A model generated the notes under the pieces. It made no database searches, was not told the DNA's origin, and worked only from the letters and a program-made list of their open reading frames with translations. A program made the position numbers and the translations under genes. From assembly GCA_944989445.1 (NCBI GenBank), contig CALYLW010000042.1, positions 853,242-917,241 of the forward strand: a DNA stretch of 64,000 bases, read 5' to 3'. Numbering within the stretch: position 1 is the first letter of the stretch; the number at the start of each line of letters is the position of its first letter. Shown here piece by piece: positions 13,138-26,243 of this stretch. Source of the DNA: Ampullaceana balthica. Its lineage: Eukaryota; Mollusca; Gastropoda; Lymnaeidae.

Positions 13138-13212
13138 GTACTTCGTTGGGTCGCGTCAACGCGTGACTGAACAATCACGTGAAAAAAACACAATAACAAA
13201 CAGTGAATTTGA

Positions 13213-13432
13213 ATTACATACGTTGAATACAAAATACACAAACATATACGTAGAGATCTCATGTAGAATACAAAATACACAAACATATATATAGAGATCT
13301 CATGTAGAATACAAAATACACAAACATATATATATAGATCTAATGTAGAATACAAAATACACAAACATATATATAGAGATCTCATGTAGAATACAAAATA
13401 CACAATCATAATTATAGAGATCTCATGTAGAC
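13213..13432. repeat. 41-bp minisatellite, ~5 copies
   Basis: The unit contains ATGTAGAATACAAAATACAC followed by AAACATATATATAGAGATCTC. Starts at 13261 and 13302 confirm the period. Confidence 0.93.
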
Positions 13433-13958
13433 CCGGTTTTAATGTAATGGAAAACCAAACACTTCAGCTGAGCTCCCAAAGGTTGGTGCGCCAAGTGATA
13501 CACGAATTCTATAGTTTTGACTCCACAATAAAAATAAAATATTTTTTTTAATGTAAGAAAATTGCTTTCTTCTCTTCTTATTTTAAATTCTTAGGGGCCC
13601 GCGATCGACGCTCTGGCCATTCAAACTCCTAAAATATTTCTAATGTTCGCTTTCAAATGTAACTCTTTGAATTTTCGTTAAGCAGTTTTATTTTGAAATC
13701 ATAATCATCCGAAATATCATGATTGCAACATCCTAAAATAACGTCAAACAACCAGAAGAGGACATTTTAAAAGACGAATTGAACAGTATACTTCAATTTT
13801 CACACGTATCAAACGGTTCAGCCTGAACAAAACTGCAGCAACCCAGCCGAGATTATTTCCCCTCTTTGACGGCACATCCGGTCTCTTTCCTTTTTGGTGT
13901 CAGGTGACAGGCAGGGGCTGGGGTGACGTCACTGGGTTTTAGCGTGTATGTTGACGAA
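13433..13958. other. Non-coding DNA
   Basis: Unique A+T-rich DNA with no supported feature. Confidence 0.5.
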
Positions 13959-14265
13959 ATCTGTGTAGAGGGGACCTTTCACTTAAACCTGTGTAGAGGG
14001 GACCTTTCACTTAAACCTGTGTAGAGGGGACCTTTCACTTAAACCTGTGTAGAGGGGACCTTTCACTTAAACCTGTGTAGAGGGGACATTTCACTTAAAC
14101 CTGTGTAGAGGGGACCTTTCACTTAAACCTGTGTAGAGGGGACCTTGCACTTAAACCCGTGTAGAGTGGACCATTCACTTAAACCTGTATAGAGTGGACC
14201 TTTCATTTAAACCTGTGTAGAGGGGACCTTTCACTTAATCCTGTGTAGAGTGTAGGGGGACCTTT
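13959..14265. repeat. 28-bp minisatellite, ~11 copies
   Basis: The unit is ACCTGTGTAGAGGGGACCTT followed by TCACTTAA. Copies toward the 3' side are more diverged. Confidence 0.95.
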
Positions 14266-15252
14266 CAGTTAAAAGATCGCAGATGTGGCATTTTTTATCC
14301 ATTGAGTTAACGTACCGGAGGTATCGATATTATTTAATGTAACGAGTTACAGCAAATGTCCATATCGCCGGTCCTGTGTGTTTAAATAGTGTTGTTACTC
14401 TGCCTGATAGGCATCAACTTCAAACAACTTCAAAGGAGAAATTGTGGAGGCAGTGTCCATCTGTTAAAAGAGTTTTCTCTACACGAAGATACACATATTC
14501 TTTTTTAATGTATTTAAAGAGGATACCTTCTCTTTATTTTTTAGACACACTCCAAAACAACAAAACATTGCGAATAAATAAAATGGTAACGATGGCTCTC
14601 ATTGGGTCTGTTTCGGTTCAAATTTTTTCTGATCGATTTTCTTCAATAGACGATATAGCTCAAAAGACCTAAAAACGCCCCAATACTGATCGGTGCACCT
14701 CAAAATAGCTTTAAAAACTCAGTCTCTATATACCTAAATAAACATTTAAAAAACTTAAAGACATCGCTAAAATACAATGAAAAATCAAATATGATATCAG
14801 CACATTTCCTTTTTGATCGTCTTCAGTACATTTTTATTACAATCCTCATTAAATTTCTATTACAATTCCTGGTACACTTCTATTTGAAATTTTATATTAG
14901 AATTCCCCGTACACCTCTATTATAACCACTTGCAAATTTTTATTACAATGCTCCGTACACTTCCATTACATTCTCCAATAAATTTTCACCACAATTCAGT
15001 ACAATAATACAATAACTGAACAATGCCAGTGCGATCCCAATAATATCCCAAACTCTGAGTCATGCTGGGTAATCGCCGGTTCAAATTATCTTATTTTCCC
15101 TGTCGTCACTTCCGGCCAATCTATTTTTATCGCTCAGACCCCGAGCGCAGTTCCCGTCCTGTTCATACCTTAAAGCCCAATTTCTGGCCGTAACCAAAGC
15201 CGACAAGACCTATTAGTGGCGCGACCGGACCCCTGACCAGCATCGCCCTCAC
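14266..15252. other. Non-coding DNA with degenerate ~30-bp repeat
   Basis: Mostly unique DNA. About 14826-15005 holds a very degenerate series of TTTTTATTACAAT / CGTACACTTC motifs, an old tandem array. A 98-codon frame at 14376-14672 has no recognisable domain. Confidence 0.5.
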
Positions 15253-15448
15253 CGGATCAGGTTCATGTCGGATGGCCGGTGGATGGCCGATTGGACACGC
15301 TTGTCGGGCCCGTCCCAGATTCGGCGCTGCTGTTGTTCCAGCCCCTTTCTCTGGATCTGCTGCTGATGATGTGACATCGACGGAAATTACGGGATCAGAT
15401 TCCATTTTAAGAATCTTCCCTAGCCGAGGTCAGGAACCGAACTGAGTC
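15253..15448 (-). CDS. Candidate 5' coding exon, unknown protein
   Basis: I do not recognise this product. Read on the minus strand, a GC-rich 196-bp segment is bounded by a good acceptor (pyrimidine-rich CTTTCCCCATTGACCACAG, exon starting at 15448) and a good donor (CCG then GTGAGG, exon ending at 15253). Inside, after 43 bp of possible 5'UTR, an ATG at 15405-15403 (context AAAATGG) opens 51 codons to the donor in phase 0. The peptide begins MESDPVISVDVTSSAADPEK and ends HEPDP. It is rich in Ala, Pro and Gly, with no membrane segment. The base composition stands out from its surroundings. No partner exon was found below 15253, so the call rests on splice signals, composition and frame only. 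It could equally be a conserved non-coding block. Confidence 0.3.
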
Positions 15449-15721
15449 CTGTGGTCAATGGGGAAAGGTTTAGATACAAAAAACATAGGTTGATATTTTC
15501 CCTGCGTCTGGAAAGACCTTAAGTAAGAGCTTCAACAACACATTGTGAATAAGTTGAACTATGGGTTCTGATTTAAGATAACGCTGTTTACTAACACGTG
15601 AATTCGTTAGAAATTAGTTTTACCCATCTCTTTCCGCACGGACATCCAAAGCAAGACTCAAAAATCAGATTTTCTGAATGTTCTTAGCTGAAAATACAAT
15701 TCGATTTGAGAATGTTGATGA
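15449..15721. other. Non-coding DNA
   Basis: Upstream flank of the candidate exon on its strand. No other feature is seen. Confidence 0.4.
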
Positions 15722-15830
15722 TCACCAGTAACATGTTTGTTAATTTGACTAGTATCATGTTTGTTAATTTGTCTAGTAACATGTTTGTTAATTTGACTAG
15801 TAACATGTTTGTTGATGAAATTTTTAACAC
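15722..15830. repeat. 24-bp minisatellite, ~4 copies
   Basis: The unit is AGTAACATGTTTGTTAATTT followed by GACT, with slight divergence at each end. Confidence 0.9.
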
Positions 15831-16126
15831 GTTTGTAGTCATTGGTGGAAATGTTACGTCATGGCAATGACCTCTGTATAATCAGAGGGTCAAGGGCATG
15901 GTGGCGTAGAGTTGTGACGGGTGAATTCCGCACTGTCTTATACAGAGTTTTTCGTTGTTAAGTTCACAAAAAGATGCCACACAGGGTTTTCAACAACTAA
16001 TTTGTTCCCGTAAATATCAAACCCATCGACACATGGATGGGGGAGAAATTGACTGGTAAAAATTTCATGATCAAAATAAGCATTTGTTTTACTGTCTTTA
16101 AATGGTTCTCTGCGTTTGGGATCATG

Positions 16127-16300
16127 GTGAGTGTTGTATTAGACTACTATATAGTTCATCGTGAGTGTTGTATTAGACTACTATATAGTTCATCGTGAGT
16201 ATTGTATTAGACTACTATATAGTTCATCGTGAGTGTTGTATTAGACTACTATATAGTTCATCGTGAGTGTTGTATTAGACTATTATATAGTTTATCGTAC
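16127..16300. repeat. 34-bp minisatellite, ~5 copies
   Basis: The unit is GTGAGTGTTGTATTAGACTA followed by CTATATAGTTCATC, with starts at 16127 and 16161. One copy has ATTG for GTTG, and the last is diverged. Confidence 0.95.
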
Positions 16301-16320
16301 GTCTGCCAGTTCAGAGTAAG

Positions 16321-16695
16321 GATGTCTGAGAGTGTTGTTTAAGGCTGTGTGATTGTTGTATAAGACTGTCTGGGAGTGTTGTATAAGGCTGTCTGATTGT
16401 TGTATAAGGCTGTCTGAGAGTGATGTATAAGGTTGTCTGATTGTTGTATAAGGCTATCTGATTGTTGTATAAGGCTGTCTGAGAGTGTTGTATAAGGCTG
16501 TCTGATGGTGATGCAAAGGCTGTCTGATTGTTGTATAAGGCTGTATGAGAGTGTTGTATAAAGCTGTCTGAGACTGTTGTATAATGCTGTCTGAGAGTGT
16601 TGTATAAGGCTGTCTGATTGTTGTATAAGGCTGTCTGAGAGTGTTGTATAAAGCTGTCTGAGAGTGTTGTATAAGGCTGTCTGATAGTGTTGCAT
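16321..16695. repeat. ~21-bp minisatellite, ~18 copies
   Basis: Units of the form GTCTGATTGTTGTATAAGGCT alternate with GTCTGAGAGTGTTGTATAAGG. It lies directly after the 34-bp array, which also contains TGTTGTAT, so the two may share an origin. Confidence 0.9.
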
Positions 16696-16797
16696 AAGGC
16701 TATCCTGTGAGTGCAGTGCACGACTATTTTAAATTTTATTTTAAGGCTACTGGTGCACGTGAGAGACACTGTTAACAAATAAGTGCTTTTTAGAGTA

Positions 16798-17134
16798 AAG
16801 CCTATACACTGGCCTATACACTGGCCTATACATTGGCCGATAGACTGGCCTATACACTGGCCTATACACTGGCTGATAGACTGGCCTATACACTGGCCTA
16901 TACATTGGCCGATACACTGGCCGATAGACTGGCCTATACACTGGCCTATACATTGGCCGATACACTGGCCTATACACTGGCCTATACATTGGCCGATACA
17001 CTGGCCGATAGACTGGCCTATACACTGGCCTATACATTGGCCGATAGACTGGCCTATACACTGGCCTATACATTGGCCGATACACTGGCCTATACACTGG
17101 CCGATACACTGGCCTATACACTGGCCGATACACT
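16798..17134. repeat. 12-bp minisatellite, ~28 copies
   Basis: The unit is TATACACTGGCC with variants GATACACTGGCC, GATAGACTGGCC and TATACATTGGCC. The variants occur in recurring higher-order blocks of three to five units. Frames such as WPIHWPIH (plus) and RPVYRPVY (minus) reflect the 12-bp period. Confidence 0.95.
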
Positions 17135-17195
17135 GGACATGATCGAAGAGGGATACACCTTATGAGATTTAGAGCGTGGGTTGGACTGTGGACTG

Positions 17196-17266
17196 GAATC
17201 AAATATAATGACAACTGGGATCAAATATAATGACAACTGGGATCAAATATAATGACAACTGGGATC
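17196..17266. repeat. 22-bp repeat, 3 copies
   Basis: Three near-identical copies of ACTGGGATCAAATATAATGA plus two bases. Confidence 0.9.
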
Positions 17267-18529
17267 GATCCAAACAATTTTGTTTCACTTTTTCTCCCAA
17301 AAATTATCTACAGAATAAAGTCCAATTAGATTAATTACAATGTTGATGATGTTGTTAGGTGACGTTAAGGACTAAACTAAACCAGCACAGCCCCGCAAGA
17401 ATAACCTCGCCACTACACCCCAAACAACACAGGCAGCGCTTGCTCCTAAATAATCAAGGGAGACAAACCAAAGCCCGGAAGTGAAGAGTAATCAAACAAA
17501 TCTGATTGACTCGTGATGAGCTCCGACATTCGATGCTGCCGGAGCCAACGTGGCTGGACCGAGGGCTTGTGTTTGGCACGGCATAGTCCTGGTGGCTGGC
17601 AGGGTACACGGTCCCAACAGGCGACTGCGTGAGGTCAGAGGTCAGGATACTAACCCGGTAGTGTGAGTACCACTATTACAGTCTCGCGGACCTGTTTCAT
17701 GGGATGGAGAAATTAATACCCGAGCGAATTACGAGAGGTAGTGGTAAAATGAGGAATTGTGGGGGGGGGGAGAGTTAGCGATCACGTGGTATATCCGCTT
17801 TAGGTCATTTTCATTCCAGACGTGTCTCGCCATGTATTCATAGGAAAAGTTAAGTTGAAATTCCCTGAAACGACCCTTTCTCTCTCTCTCCCCCCCCCCT
17901 GTTTGTAAGCCCATCGATCAGTAAATCATCAATTACGTCGTTAGGCAATGGCATACTTTCCCGTCAATTTAAACGTGAACATTTATAACATAAGCTGTGA
18001 GGTTAATCTTTTTTAGTGTATGAAGAATATAGTCACTGAGGTATCGGTGTACATTCCTTTCGTTGGGTTGCTTTTAATAATAAGATCTATTTTCCAAACT
18101 AAATTACAGCCAGCTGAGTAAGACAAATTAAAACTAACTCAAATTACAGAATTTGAACATAAAATTAAACTCGTAAAAGATTTGTTATATTTTATAACAT
18201 CAACATCCAATCTTTGTTTACATTGCCAAAAAAAAATTTCAACGGGGAAACTGATGAACGATTACGTTCTTTTCACTAAATGAACGTAGTGCATTCAGAC
18301 AGAAATCTGTTACTTGGTTTGGTTTCTTAAATTTGATAATGTTCGTTGAATTTTATCGATTGTCTGAAAACACATTTAAAGAATGTGATTATGGCTCGTG
18401 TGTGAGTCTGGCAACCATTGATACTTACAAGTTGTTTTTTTTTGTTCAATTAGATTTTAGTGCAATCTCAAATTTAACTTTACCTGCACAGTGGCGCGAT
18501 CTTTTTGGATTAAACAATTCATGTAGCAT
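17267..18529. other. Non-coding DNA
   Basis: Unique DNA with a G-run near 17761 and a T/C-rich tract near 17878-17900. No gene is supported. The sequence just before 18530 may belong to the LINE remnant but is too decayed to read. Confidence 0.5.
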
Positions 18530-18920
18530 ATGTTTAATCATTTCAGAATTTTCAACATGATCATTCCCGACAACATTAAACCGACGACACTTACGGATCT
18601 ACACTGGCTTCCTGATGCTGAAAGAATAGACCAGAATCGTCTGTCACTATCTGATGGCTATATGAACGGATCAGCGTCGCAGTATTTGAAGGATTTAAAG
18701 TTGGAACATGTATCTCTAAAGAGGTTGCGAACTTCTTCGTATATAGTTACTTCTGAAAATTCACAGTGTGGATAGACACAGGAGGAAGTCCTTTGCCGTG
18801 CGCTCTTTTGAATTGGCGGCATCACAATTGTGGAACAGTCTTCCGAAATTTTTGAAAGAATATGAAAACAAAGATCAATTTAAGAAAAGTTTGAAGAATT
18901 TTTTTATATATTTGATATAG
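18530..18920 (+). pseudogene. CR1-like LINE remnant, 3' end of ORF2
   Basis: Two overlapping frames together resemble the C-terminus of the reverse-transcriptase ORF of CR1/L2/Jockey-type non-LTR retrotransposons. In the first frame (18530-18775) I see TTLTDLHWLP, then SQYLKDL and LKRLRTSSY. These correspond to the usual LHWLP, the ~40-residue spacer with a Y-L motif, and the RSLRSS motif. A frameshift near 18762 then leads to a second frame with HRRKSFAVRSFELAASQLWN and SLPKFLKEYE, ending in a basic KKSLKNFF tail and TAG at 18918-18920. This matches the family pattern GDR-SFAVAAP-LWNSLP. The frameshift and the absence of catalytic RT motifs show a dead, 5'-truncated copy. The following GCGC...GCGCTATA and ATTCATTTATTCATC are like LINE 3' tails. 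Confidence 0.8.
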
Positions 18921-19084
18921 TACTTAAACATCAATGCGCAACGAGCATGCTAGTCTAGCATGGGCAGTGCAAGCGCTATAGAGGAAAGCATTCATTTATT
19001 CATCTCCATCTTCCACTGGATATTCATGCCTTGCATCTACTACACTCTCGAGAAGACCTGAAGAATCAATATACATAATTTGCA

Positions 19085-19175
19085 ATGTATGTCCCGTCTG
19101 TGACGCTACTAATTTTAGAAAGCAGCGCATCAAAAATAACTCTTTTCGGACGTTCCGCATAAAATTGTTGAATAT
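19085..19175. repeat. Dispersed repeat fragment, copy B
   Basis: GTCTGTGACGCTACTA followed by ATTTTAGAAAGCAGCGCA recurs near 58750-58915, where the two halves lie in opposite orientation. TCAAAAATAACTC and GGACGTTCCGC match copy A near 4050-4085. Confidence 0.6.
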
Positions 19176-21288
19176 GAAAGTAAATGAATAAAATAAAAAT
19201 AAATACAAGTTCTGTATTGCATTATTTTTTATTCTGATGTGTATTTATTTTGAATACTTCCGTCATTTTTGACGGGTGATACACTAGTTCTTCAGAAACT
19301 TCTTCCATTTCCATTCTTGCGATGATTACTTCGCTGTGACATTTTTCTGGTAACCACCAATCCCATTTTTATGTATCAATTTCATTATTTTCGTTTGTTA
19401 CATTACATTGCACACACCACAAGAAGAAACATTGATGGCCAAACTGGTGAAACAACATCATTTACTTCTAATTACGACATGTCACACATTCGCACCATTT
19501 GGAACAAAATGTCTTTCAAATCATTTCACCACATGCACAAAATAAATAAGACAAAAACCGTGTCATTATTTTTTTTAGCTTGGTGCCTAGTTTATTATTT
19601 ATTTTTGTTTTAGTTGAAATGTCGTACAGACGGACAGACAGACAGTCAAAGTTCTAATAGTTGCATATCTGTGAGGGACCCAATAACTGGATAGTCCTGA
19701 TGACAATAGACAAGGATAACAAAAGGCTATGAAACTACAACATTAAGACACCCAAACTGGCAAGGTGACCACAGGAAACAGGACCCATGAAAGATCGACC
19801 ATTACGTCAACAAACTGCCAGGAAAATGGATGATTTAAATAAGTGAAATTAATGAAAGATCAACTTAAAGTAACTGAATATCAAAATTTAGAAATAAAAA
19901 AAAATCAAAAGTGAACATTAATGAACTGCTGCTCCCAATCAGAGAAGAAGATTGATTACACGTTGTCATGGCAACTACTAAAACAATTATGCAAAAAATA
20001 TAACATTGATATAAACAAATGACTGAGGTCAAATCTTTCATTGGGGCCCTGTGTGTCCTCCAGTGCCCAGTTGACAGTGGAAAGTAACTGAAGCAGACGT
20101 GAAGATCAAACAAGCTGATTGGTCAAATAAGGTTCTATCCATTTAATTAAAGTGTTAAAAAAATATACATATTTCTTGTTTTGTTCTAGTGAAATGAACA
20201 GGTTTTATGGCTTGGTCACAGTCACCAATTTGTTTTCAAATGGTTTCCAGTCTCTCCCAAGTATTACAATACTAATAGCCATTAACTATATCTTCAGCAA
20301 AGATTTACAGTCTTAAAACTATTTCTACCCACTTTAACTTGTCCTAACTCCTCTCAGTAAATTAAAAACACAAAATTATAATATGACGAAGGTACTTGTA
20401 TTTTATTATTATATCCCAACAAAATGAACACCTGCCATTTTCCATGGTTACGGTCTCTTATCCCTGTGGATTATTGACCTCTAAAACTCTATAAAAAAAA
20501 ACTCCATGTGATGAATTCCAAAGTTTGTTTTATAACACAAAATAGTTACAGCTGTCTGAATGTACAGGAGGGTAAGCAATGAAATTAAAGATAACAAGAA
20601 ATGATCTTTACATCCTGGAAACTCAGACATATTCCAACATTAATTTTTTTTTAAAAAGTATCAACGGTAAATGTATTATGGACACTTGACCACTGCTAAC
20701 ATTAGCCCAGACACTCGGACTGCAAAACTGATGCATTAAAAAAATTTTAACTTATATTGCACTAAACCCATTTTCATCTGTGGTGTTAATTATAATGAAC
20801 AAAAGAGGTTGTTTTTTTTTGTTAAAAGATTTTTTAAAAAACAAACAAAAACACAAATATATAATATAACAGAGAAATTGAGAAAGTTAAACACAAGAGA
20901 ATGGAGAGGCATAAACTAAAAGGGTTCAAGGTCAGATGTGTGATTGACTAGTCAAACCATTTTACATAGTAGTAACCACACAAACTTGAAATATACATGG
21001 CAGGACCAAATGAATACACTGCTGTCATTTAGGCAAAAATTATTTACAGGTCATCGATTAAAGAAAAAAAAATCACTCTTATGAACGTTCATGAGGATAT
21101 GGATAATTGATGAAAAGTTATTTTAGTCTTGAACATTAAATGACAGCCGTTTAGTTGTAAACTTCACTCATTTTGACTTGGATCTTCTTCTAGTGCAAAA
21201 ACTTTCTGATGGATGGACTTCAATTAATAGCTGGTAAGAGCTTTCCATTAAAATAAATGCACATTGAAAAAAATAATTGTGCTTTCCC

Positions 21289-21428
21289 CAATGTTCCCTT
21301 TAGGCTGCGCAGATAACTGACAGGTGCAGCGCATTTATTACAGCGCAGCAAATTTTGTAAAATATTGAACAAAAAATGGTCGTTTTTTTACTTTGCACAC
21401 GGACCAACAAACCTTAGAGGGGACACTG
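21289..21428. mobile_element. hAT-like MITE, copy 1 (140 bp)
   Basis: The element starts CAATGTTCCCTTTAGGCTGC and ends CCTTAGAGGGGACACTG, which are imperfect terminal inverted repeats. It is flanked by a perfect 8-bp target-site duplication GCTTTCCC (21281-21288 and 21429-21436). An 8-bp duplication and CA...TG ends are typical of hAT transposons. It has no coding capacity. The interior (CAGCGCAGCAAATTTTGTAA, then TTTTTTACTTTGCACACGG) is shared with copies 2 and 3. Confidence 0.92.
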
Positions 21429-23488
21429 GCTTTCCCCTGTTGCCCTGTTAAGCATTGCTGAATATTCTGAATGTATCATGTAAAACATGTCCCCACAGAC
21501 CTGCGGCTTTATTACATGTTCCTCAAGTATAAATTTATTCATATATTTTCATGTAAAGATTTTGGTAGCTTTATAAATAAACAGTAAATTTAAAGGGGCA
21601 AAAAATGTCATCAAAACTGTGTCCTTTTAAAATGAGTGAAGTATAAAATTATGCTGGGGAGACTGCCAGGTCCATCAAGCTGATCCTATTATAGGAAGCA
21701 GCAGTGGGATGGCTGAATCAGAAGAAAATAAGCATATAAGTATAAGAAATAGATGAACAAGTCTACTAGTGGTGTATATTTTACAATGTAACAGTACACT
21801 GATGTAACTAACTAAACATAGATCTATTTAACATTATTTAATGTTAGTCCATGAATACAATAGGCAAATAGTATTATTTTATGTCTATTTACAAGTCAAA
21901 CGTTTTCCGATCATTACATGTTTTAATGTAGGAGAAAAAAAACAATAATAATGATTAACCGAACAAAACATTAAGAATAACGCATGAGAGTTGGTATTTT
22001 TCATTGTCCCATTATTTTGTGGTTTACAGTAATAAAAGTTCCACCATTCTGAAACAATGTATATAATATAATTACATGTAGTATCAAGTGCACCTGTATG
22101 AATAACATTGAAATTTCCCATATTCTATACCTTGTAGCAATGTCAGACAATACCAATAGCCAAAAAAGGCATTTCAAGAGATAAATGTATTTAAAATAAA
22201 AAACAAAACAAACACTCAACATCATAGCACAGGAATTAATTTAAAAATCAGCATATAATGGTGAGGCCTAAAATTTTATGGCTTGGTCATGTTAAAAATT
22301 TAAGTAAAATAAATTTTTTTAAAAATAATAAAACGCACAAAAATAAACTGTAATTTCGAGATTCAAAGTTCATTAATGAATGGTAGAAAAATAGATTTTC
22401 AGAGACAGAAATAAACATTCAGGGATTTGTTTGAAGATGTATCTTTAAGAATTTGGCATGTGCAACCATGGCTTAATCCTGATAATATTTCTGACTCACT
22501 GAAATCATGGTAAACAAATTTCATTGGCTGAAGTAAATTGTATTTACATGTGAATCCTTACAATTAGCAACTGACTGTAAACACGTTAGATATGAATTAG
22601 GAAATTAGTTTACTGATATGTTCATCACAACTCTAATAATAACCTGCAAGATGCACATGCCCTCCCCTGTTCAAAGGTGTTTTCACAAAAAACTCAACAG
22701 CAATCAAATTTATAAACATAAGGAAACTATTGAACCTAATTTATAAATATCTAAAAATTAATAAAAATTTATCACTGTTAAAATATCAAACATGTTTTTT
22801 CTCCTTTTTTGTGTGTGTGAATTGGTATTCACTTCCAGCATATTAGTAAAAGATAAAAAAAAGTCAAAGCTATTCATTTGTTTTAAATACCATACATTGA
22901 TTTGATATGTAGTTTGCAGAATTATTTTCCTGCTTGTCTATCAACTTCCATGTGTAAAAATTAGGTCATCTTGCCAATAAAATATGACAACACATTAGTC
23001 AAACCAGATATGGGAGAAACATATTACACATATTTTCATCAAATAACTCCAAGCACATAATAAACTGTTATTAAAAATTGTGGAATTAAAAAAATAGTAT
23101 AATCATTATCTTAGTTCCTTGAGTTTTTAAATTTTAGTGAACTAAAAGTAATCGAAATAAACAAATGGCCTATGGGCTGTATGTAACAATGGAATGTACA
23201 GTCAGAAGATTCCTGAGAACAAAAAATAAATAAAATAAATATGCTAAGGTTTAATTTCTGAAATGCTTTGTTAAAAACAAGTCAGTGATACAAATCCCTG
23301 ATTTGTGTCCACTTATATTTCTTAACATCTTATGTTGTATTTAATCTAAAACTTTTTTGTTAAATTTTCCTTAAACAGAGGACTTCATTGTATTTTTCAG
23401 ATGTTTTAATTTTCTGATAGTTTTCAAGATTGCTGGAGGGGGTGGGGAGGAAGAGAGTTGATTGGAAAAAGGTGGGAGTGGGGGGCTG

Positions 23489-23577
23489 GATGATGAAGGA
23501 AACAGTTGAGAACTGTGTGTGTGTGACAGCCCAAACAGTTGAGAACTGTGTGTGCATGTGTGTGTGTGAGAGCCCAA
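23489..23577. repeat. Two-copy ~42-46 bp tandem duplication
   Basis: ACAGTTGAGAACTGTGTGTG with AGCCCAAACAG occurs twice, with an expanded TG stretch in the second copy. ACAGTTGAGAACTGT is itself an imperfect palindrome. Confidence 0.85.
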
Positions 23578-26123
23578 ACAGCTTCCATTGCCATATGTGG
23601 GTGTTCACACAGCAAGCAAACACTTCCTTCCAGTGTGAACAACAGTCAACCATATTTGAAATCTCCAGTCCTATTTCTTCATGTTGGCCAGGGTGTGATG
23701 CTTAGACCCCACCCACCACCCCACCCCAGTACAATTTTCTACATCCTCCATTTGCTTAATGGTGATTACCATATTGATTTTTTCTTTTCTTCACCTCCCC
23801 CCACAGCTCTTTTCTCCTTTAAGTTTTCCCTTTCATTCACCACTTCATTTAAAGGCCCATTTTACAAATAAACTGCAGACACACAGAGATCTTGTAAATA
23901 TGGTCAACGATCAATGATCACTTGCAAGATTTAGAAAGGAAATTAATTTTAGAAAGTCTATGTACTTCTGTGGTAAAGAATAATTTTTAGCACTAAAAAA
24001 AATCTTTCTAAAATTCATTTTAATATAACAGTCTATTGGGAGGTTACACTTGTTTTTCAAAGAGATATTATCAGACCCTATTGAAAGTTATTTTTTTAAG
24101 AAGATTTATATAGAATAAAAGAAATGTATATAGTTAATATAGACTTCGTTGGTTGTCTAATGACTTAAACCCCAAAAAGTATTTTAATTTACTGAAAGAT
24201 TTGCCACAAATCTAATGAACTCCTGTGAGATTTAGTTAATATATCATAATGCCGAGGAATTGTTTTTTTGGTGACAGAAGAGTTTTTAATAAGGATACTG
24301 TTTTATATAATCTTAATTTTATGTCTGATTGATATGACTTGTCCCACATAATTTGAACATAATATGCCAATTACAAAATAATAGGCCCACAACTTTTTGT
24401 TCTTGCAGTTTGTTCAAAAAAAGTTTTTAGGTTTCATTCTATAAAATCTTTACTGTGCCTAAACTAATGCAAAATATTAAGATTGATAAGAAAATCACAA
24501 TGACAAATTTCTATGACAATATCATAGAGTATTATCATCTGAATATACTGTTTGACAAAGCTAACATGTGAAATAAATGTCAGCAACATTATGAAAATAT
24601 TAACATGTTTCTCCACAAGTATTCACACTATTGTACATCTTAGGATGTGACAGAAGCAACACATAGAAACAAAAAATAAAAATCGTATTCACATTGTCCA
24701 AGGAAATAAATATGGATTAATAAATAATTGGTATAACTGGAAAAAATACTTTGAGTTAAACACTTCAGATTCACAAGCCCTAGCAATGATAACTCATTGG
24801 CACAAAGCACAATAAACATGACCAAATAATAATATAAAATAAAAACAACAATGAAAAAAAAAGATGAGCCATAAGTATTATGAAAAACTCAAAACTAACA
24901 ACATTTTCACAACAAAAAAAAAGGCAACAAAAAACAAACACATTTTAAATAAATAAATTAAATAAAACTGAAGCATGAGAACAAAATCACAAATGGTGTC
25001 TGGACTGTAAAAAAAGAGTTAGTTTAGTGGATGGATGGATTGGTAGACTAGACTTTTAAAGATTTTTCATTAGGGCACGCATGAGCACTGCAGTGGAGAT
25101 TGAGCACATGAATTCCACATAAAACTGAATTGCATAATACTTTATAGCAGATTTAGTGCCATCACTTATAACTGGATCAATAAATAAATTAATAATTACT
25201 GGTGTCCACTTGGTCAAACTCATAATCCATGAGTAACATGGGTGTTGAGCTAAAAAAAAACAATTTTCTGGCAGGTATTGAAAGTTACAATCCAAAAAAA
25301 TATTGTTAATACTAACTGACATTACAGAAAGCTGCTGGTTGTAAGTTGTAGGGGGGAATATTGGCCCAATTAAATAACTTATATAATTCTTATCAACATT
25401 CTATGATAGATAGAAAGATCACATTTTTACACGCTTTTATTTAATTTAAAATAAAATTGTCCTACAAAATTAAGAGCAGGCTTCTAAAACTTGATCAACT
25501 TATAAATAGCATGCATGAAGTAGTGAAAAGGAATGACCAAGTATCATAATGTTTCACACTGTTGTAAATAAAATATTAGATTCTCACTCTTTATTAACCA
25601 AGAGAAGACCACGGGAAATAAAGCCCAGTTACATCCCAGAATGTATGAAGGGAGATGCCACAAAAAAAGAACAGTAGATAAAAAGTAAAGCATTATTTAG
25701 AACCCAATTTCATTTTCAAGAAAATATATTACAGAAACCTTTATACCGTTCAGACCCCTCAAAATGGATTGCATAATTTTCCACTCACTGAAATTCACCA
25801 ACTAATCTTTTTTTGACTACCCAATTTATGTAAATGCTCATTAGACATGAGAGAAAAAGGATTTTGAAATTCCCATTCTGGAATAAAGACATGTTAATTT
25901 TTTATTTCTAAAACTGAAAATAAAATTGCCCTTGGTCTTTCCATGCTAGGCTCATGTAGCAAATTTTTTTGGACCCGTTAAACTAATACTAACCTGAAAT
26001 TATATTAGATAGAGTGTATTATATTGAAATACAAGATAAATAATCCATTTCGCTCCATTTTTCCCCCTCGAAAGGAAAACAAAAAACAAATCAAAGTTGT
26101 AAAAATTTAAACACATTGACACA

Positions 26124-26243
26124 ATGAGAAAACCAAAAGGTGAAAATATTGCACATCAAATTGTTGAGCTATTGAAGCTGCCTCAGAGCCTAGAGGATAA
26201 GAAACACTTATGCCAATCTGCAACCGGATCTAAATTAAGAGTA
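26124..26243 (+). other. Possible plus-strand exon, or repeat fragment
   Basis: An ATG at 26124 opens 40 codons (MRKPKGENIAHQIVELLKLP, then SLEDKKHLCQS to KLR) that stop at a consensus donor, AGA then GTAAGT. The segment is less A+T-rich than its surroundings and reads like an amphipathic helix-rich peptide, but I recognise no family. An in-frame stop lies shortly upstream, so it would have to be a first coding exon. Against this, parts recur at 26450-26530 (GCTGCCTC in the same orientation, AACCGGATCTAAA inverted), which suggests an old interspersed element. It also lies antisense to the likely Onecut 3'UTR. Confidence 0.2.

Noticed and set aside
16311..17214. Frames rich in RPVY, WPIH and YNTLRQ
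   Set aside because: Direct readings of the 12-bp and 21-bp arrays.
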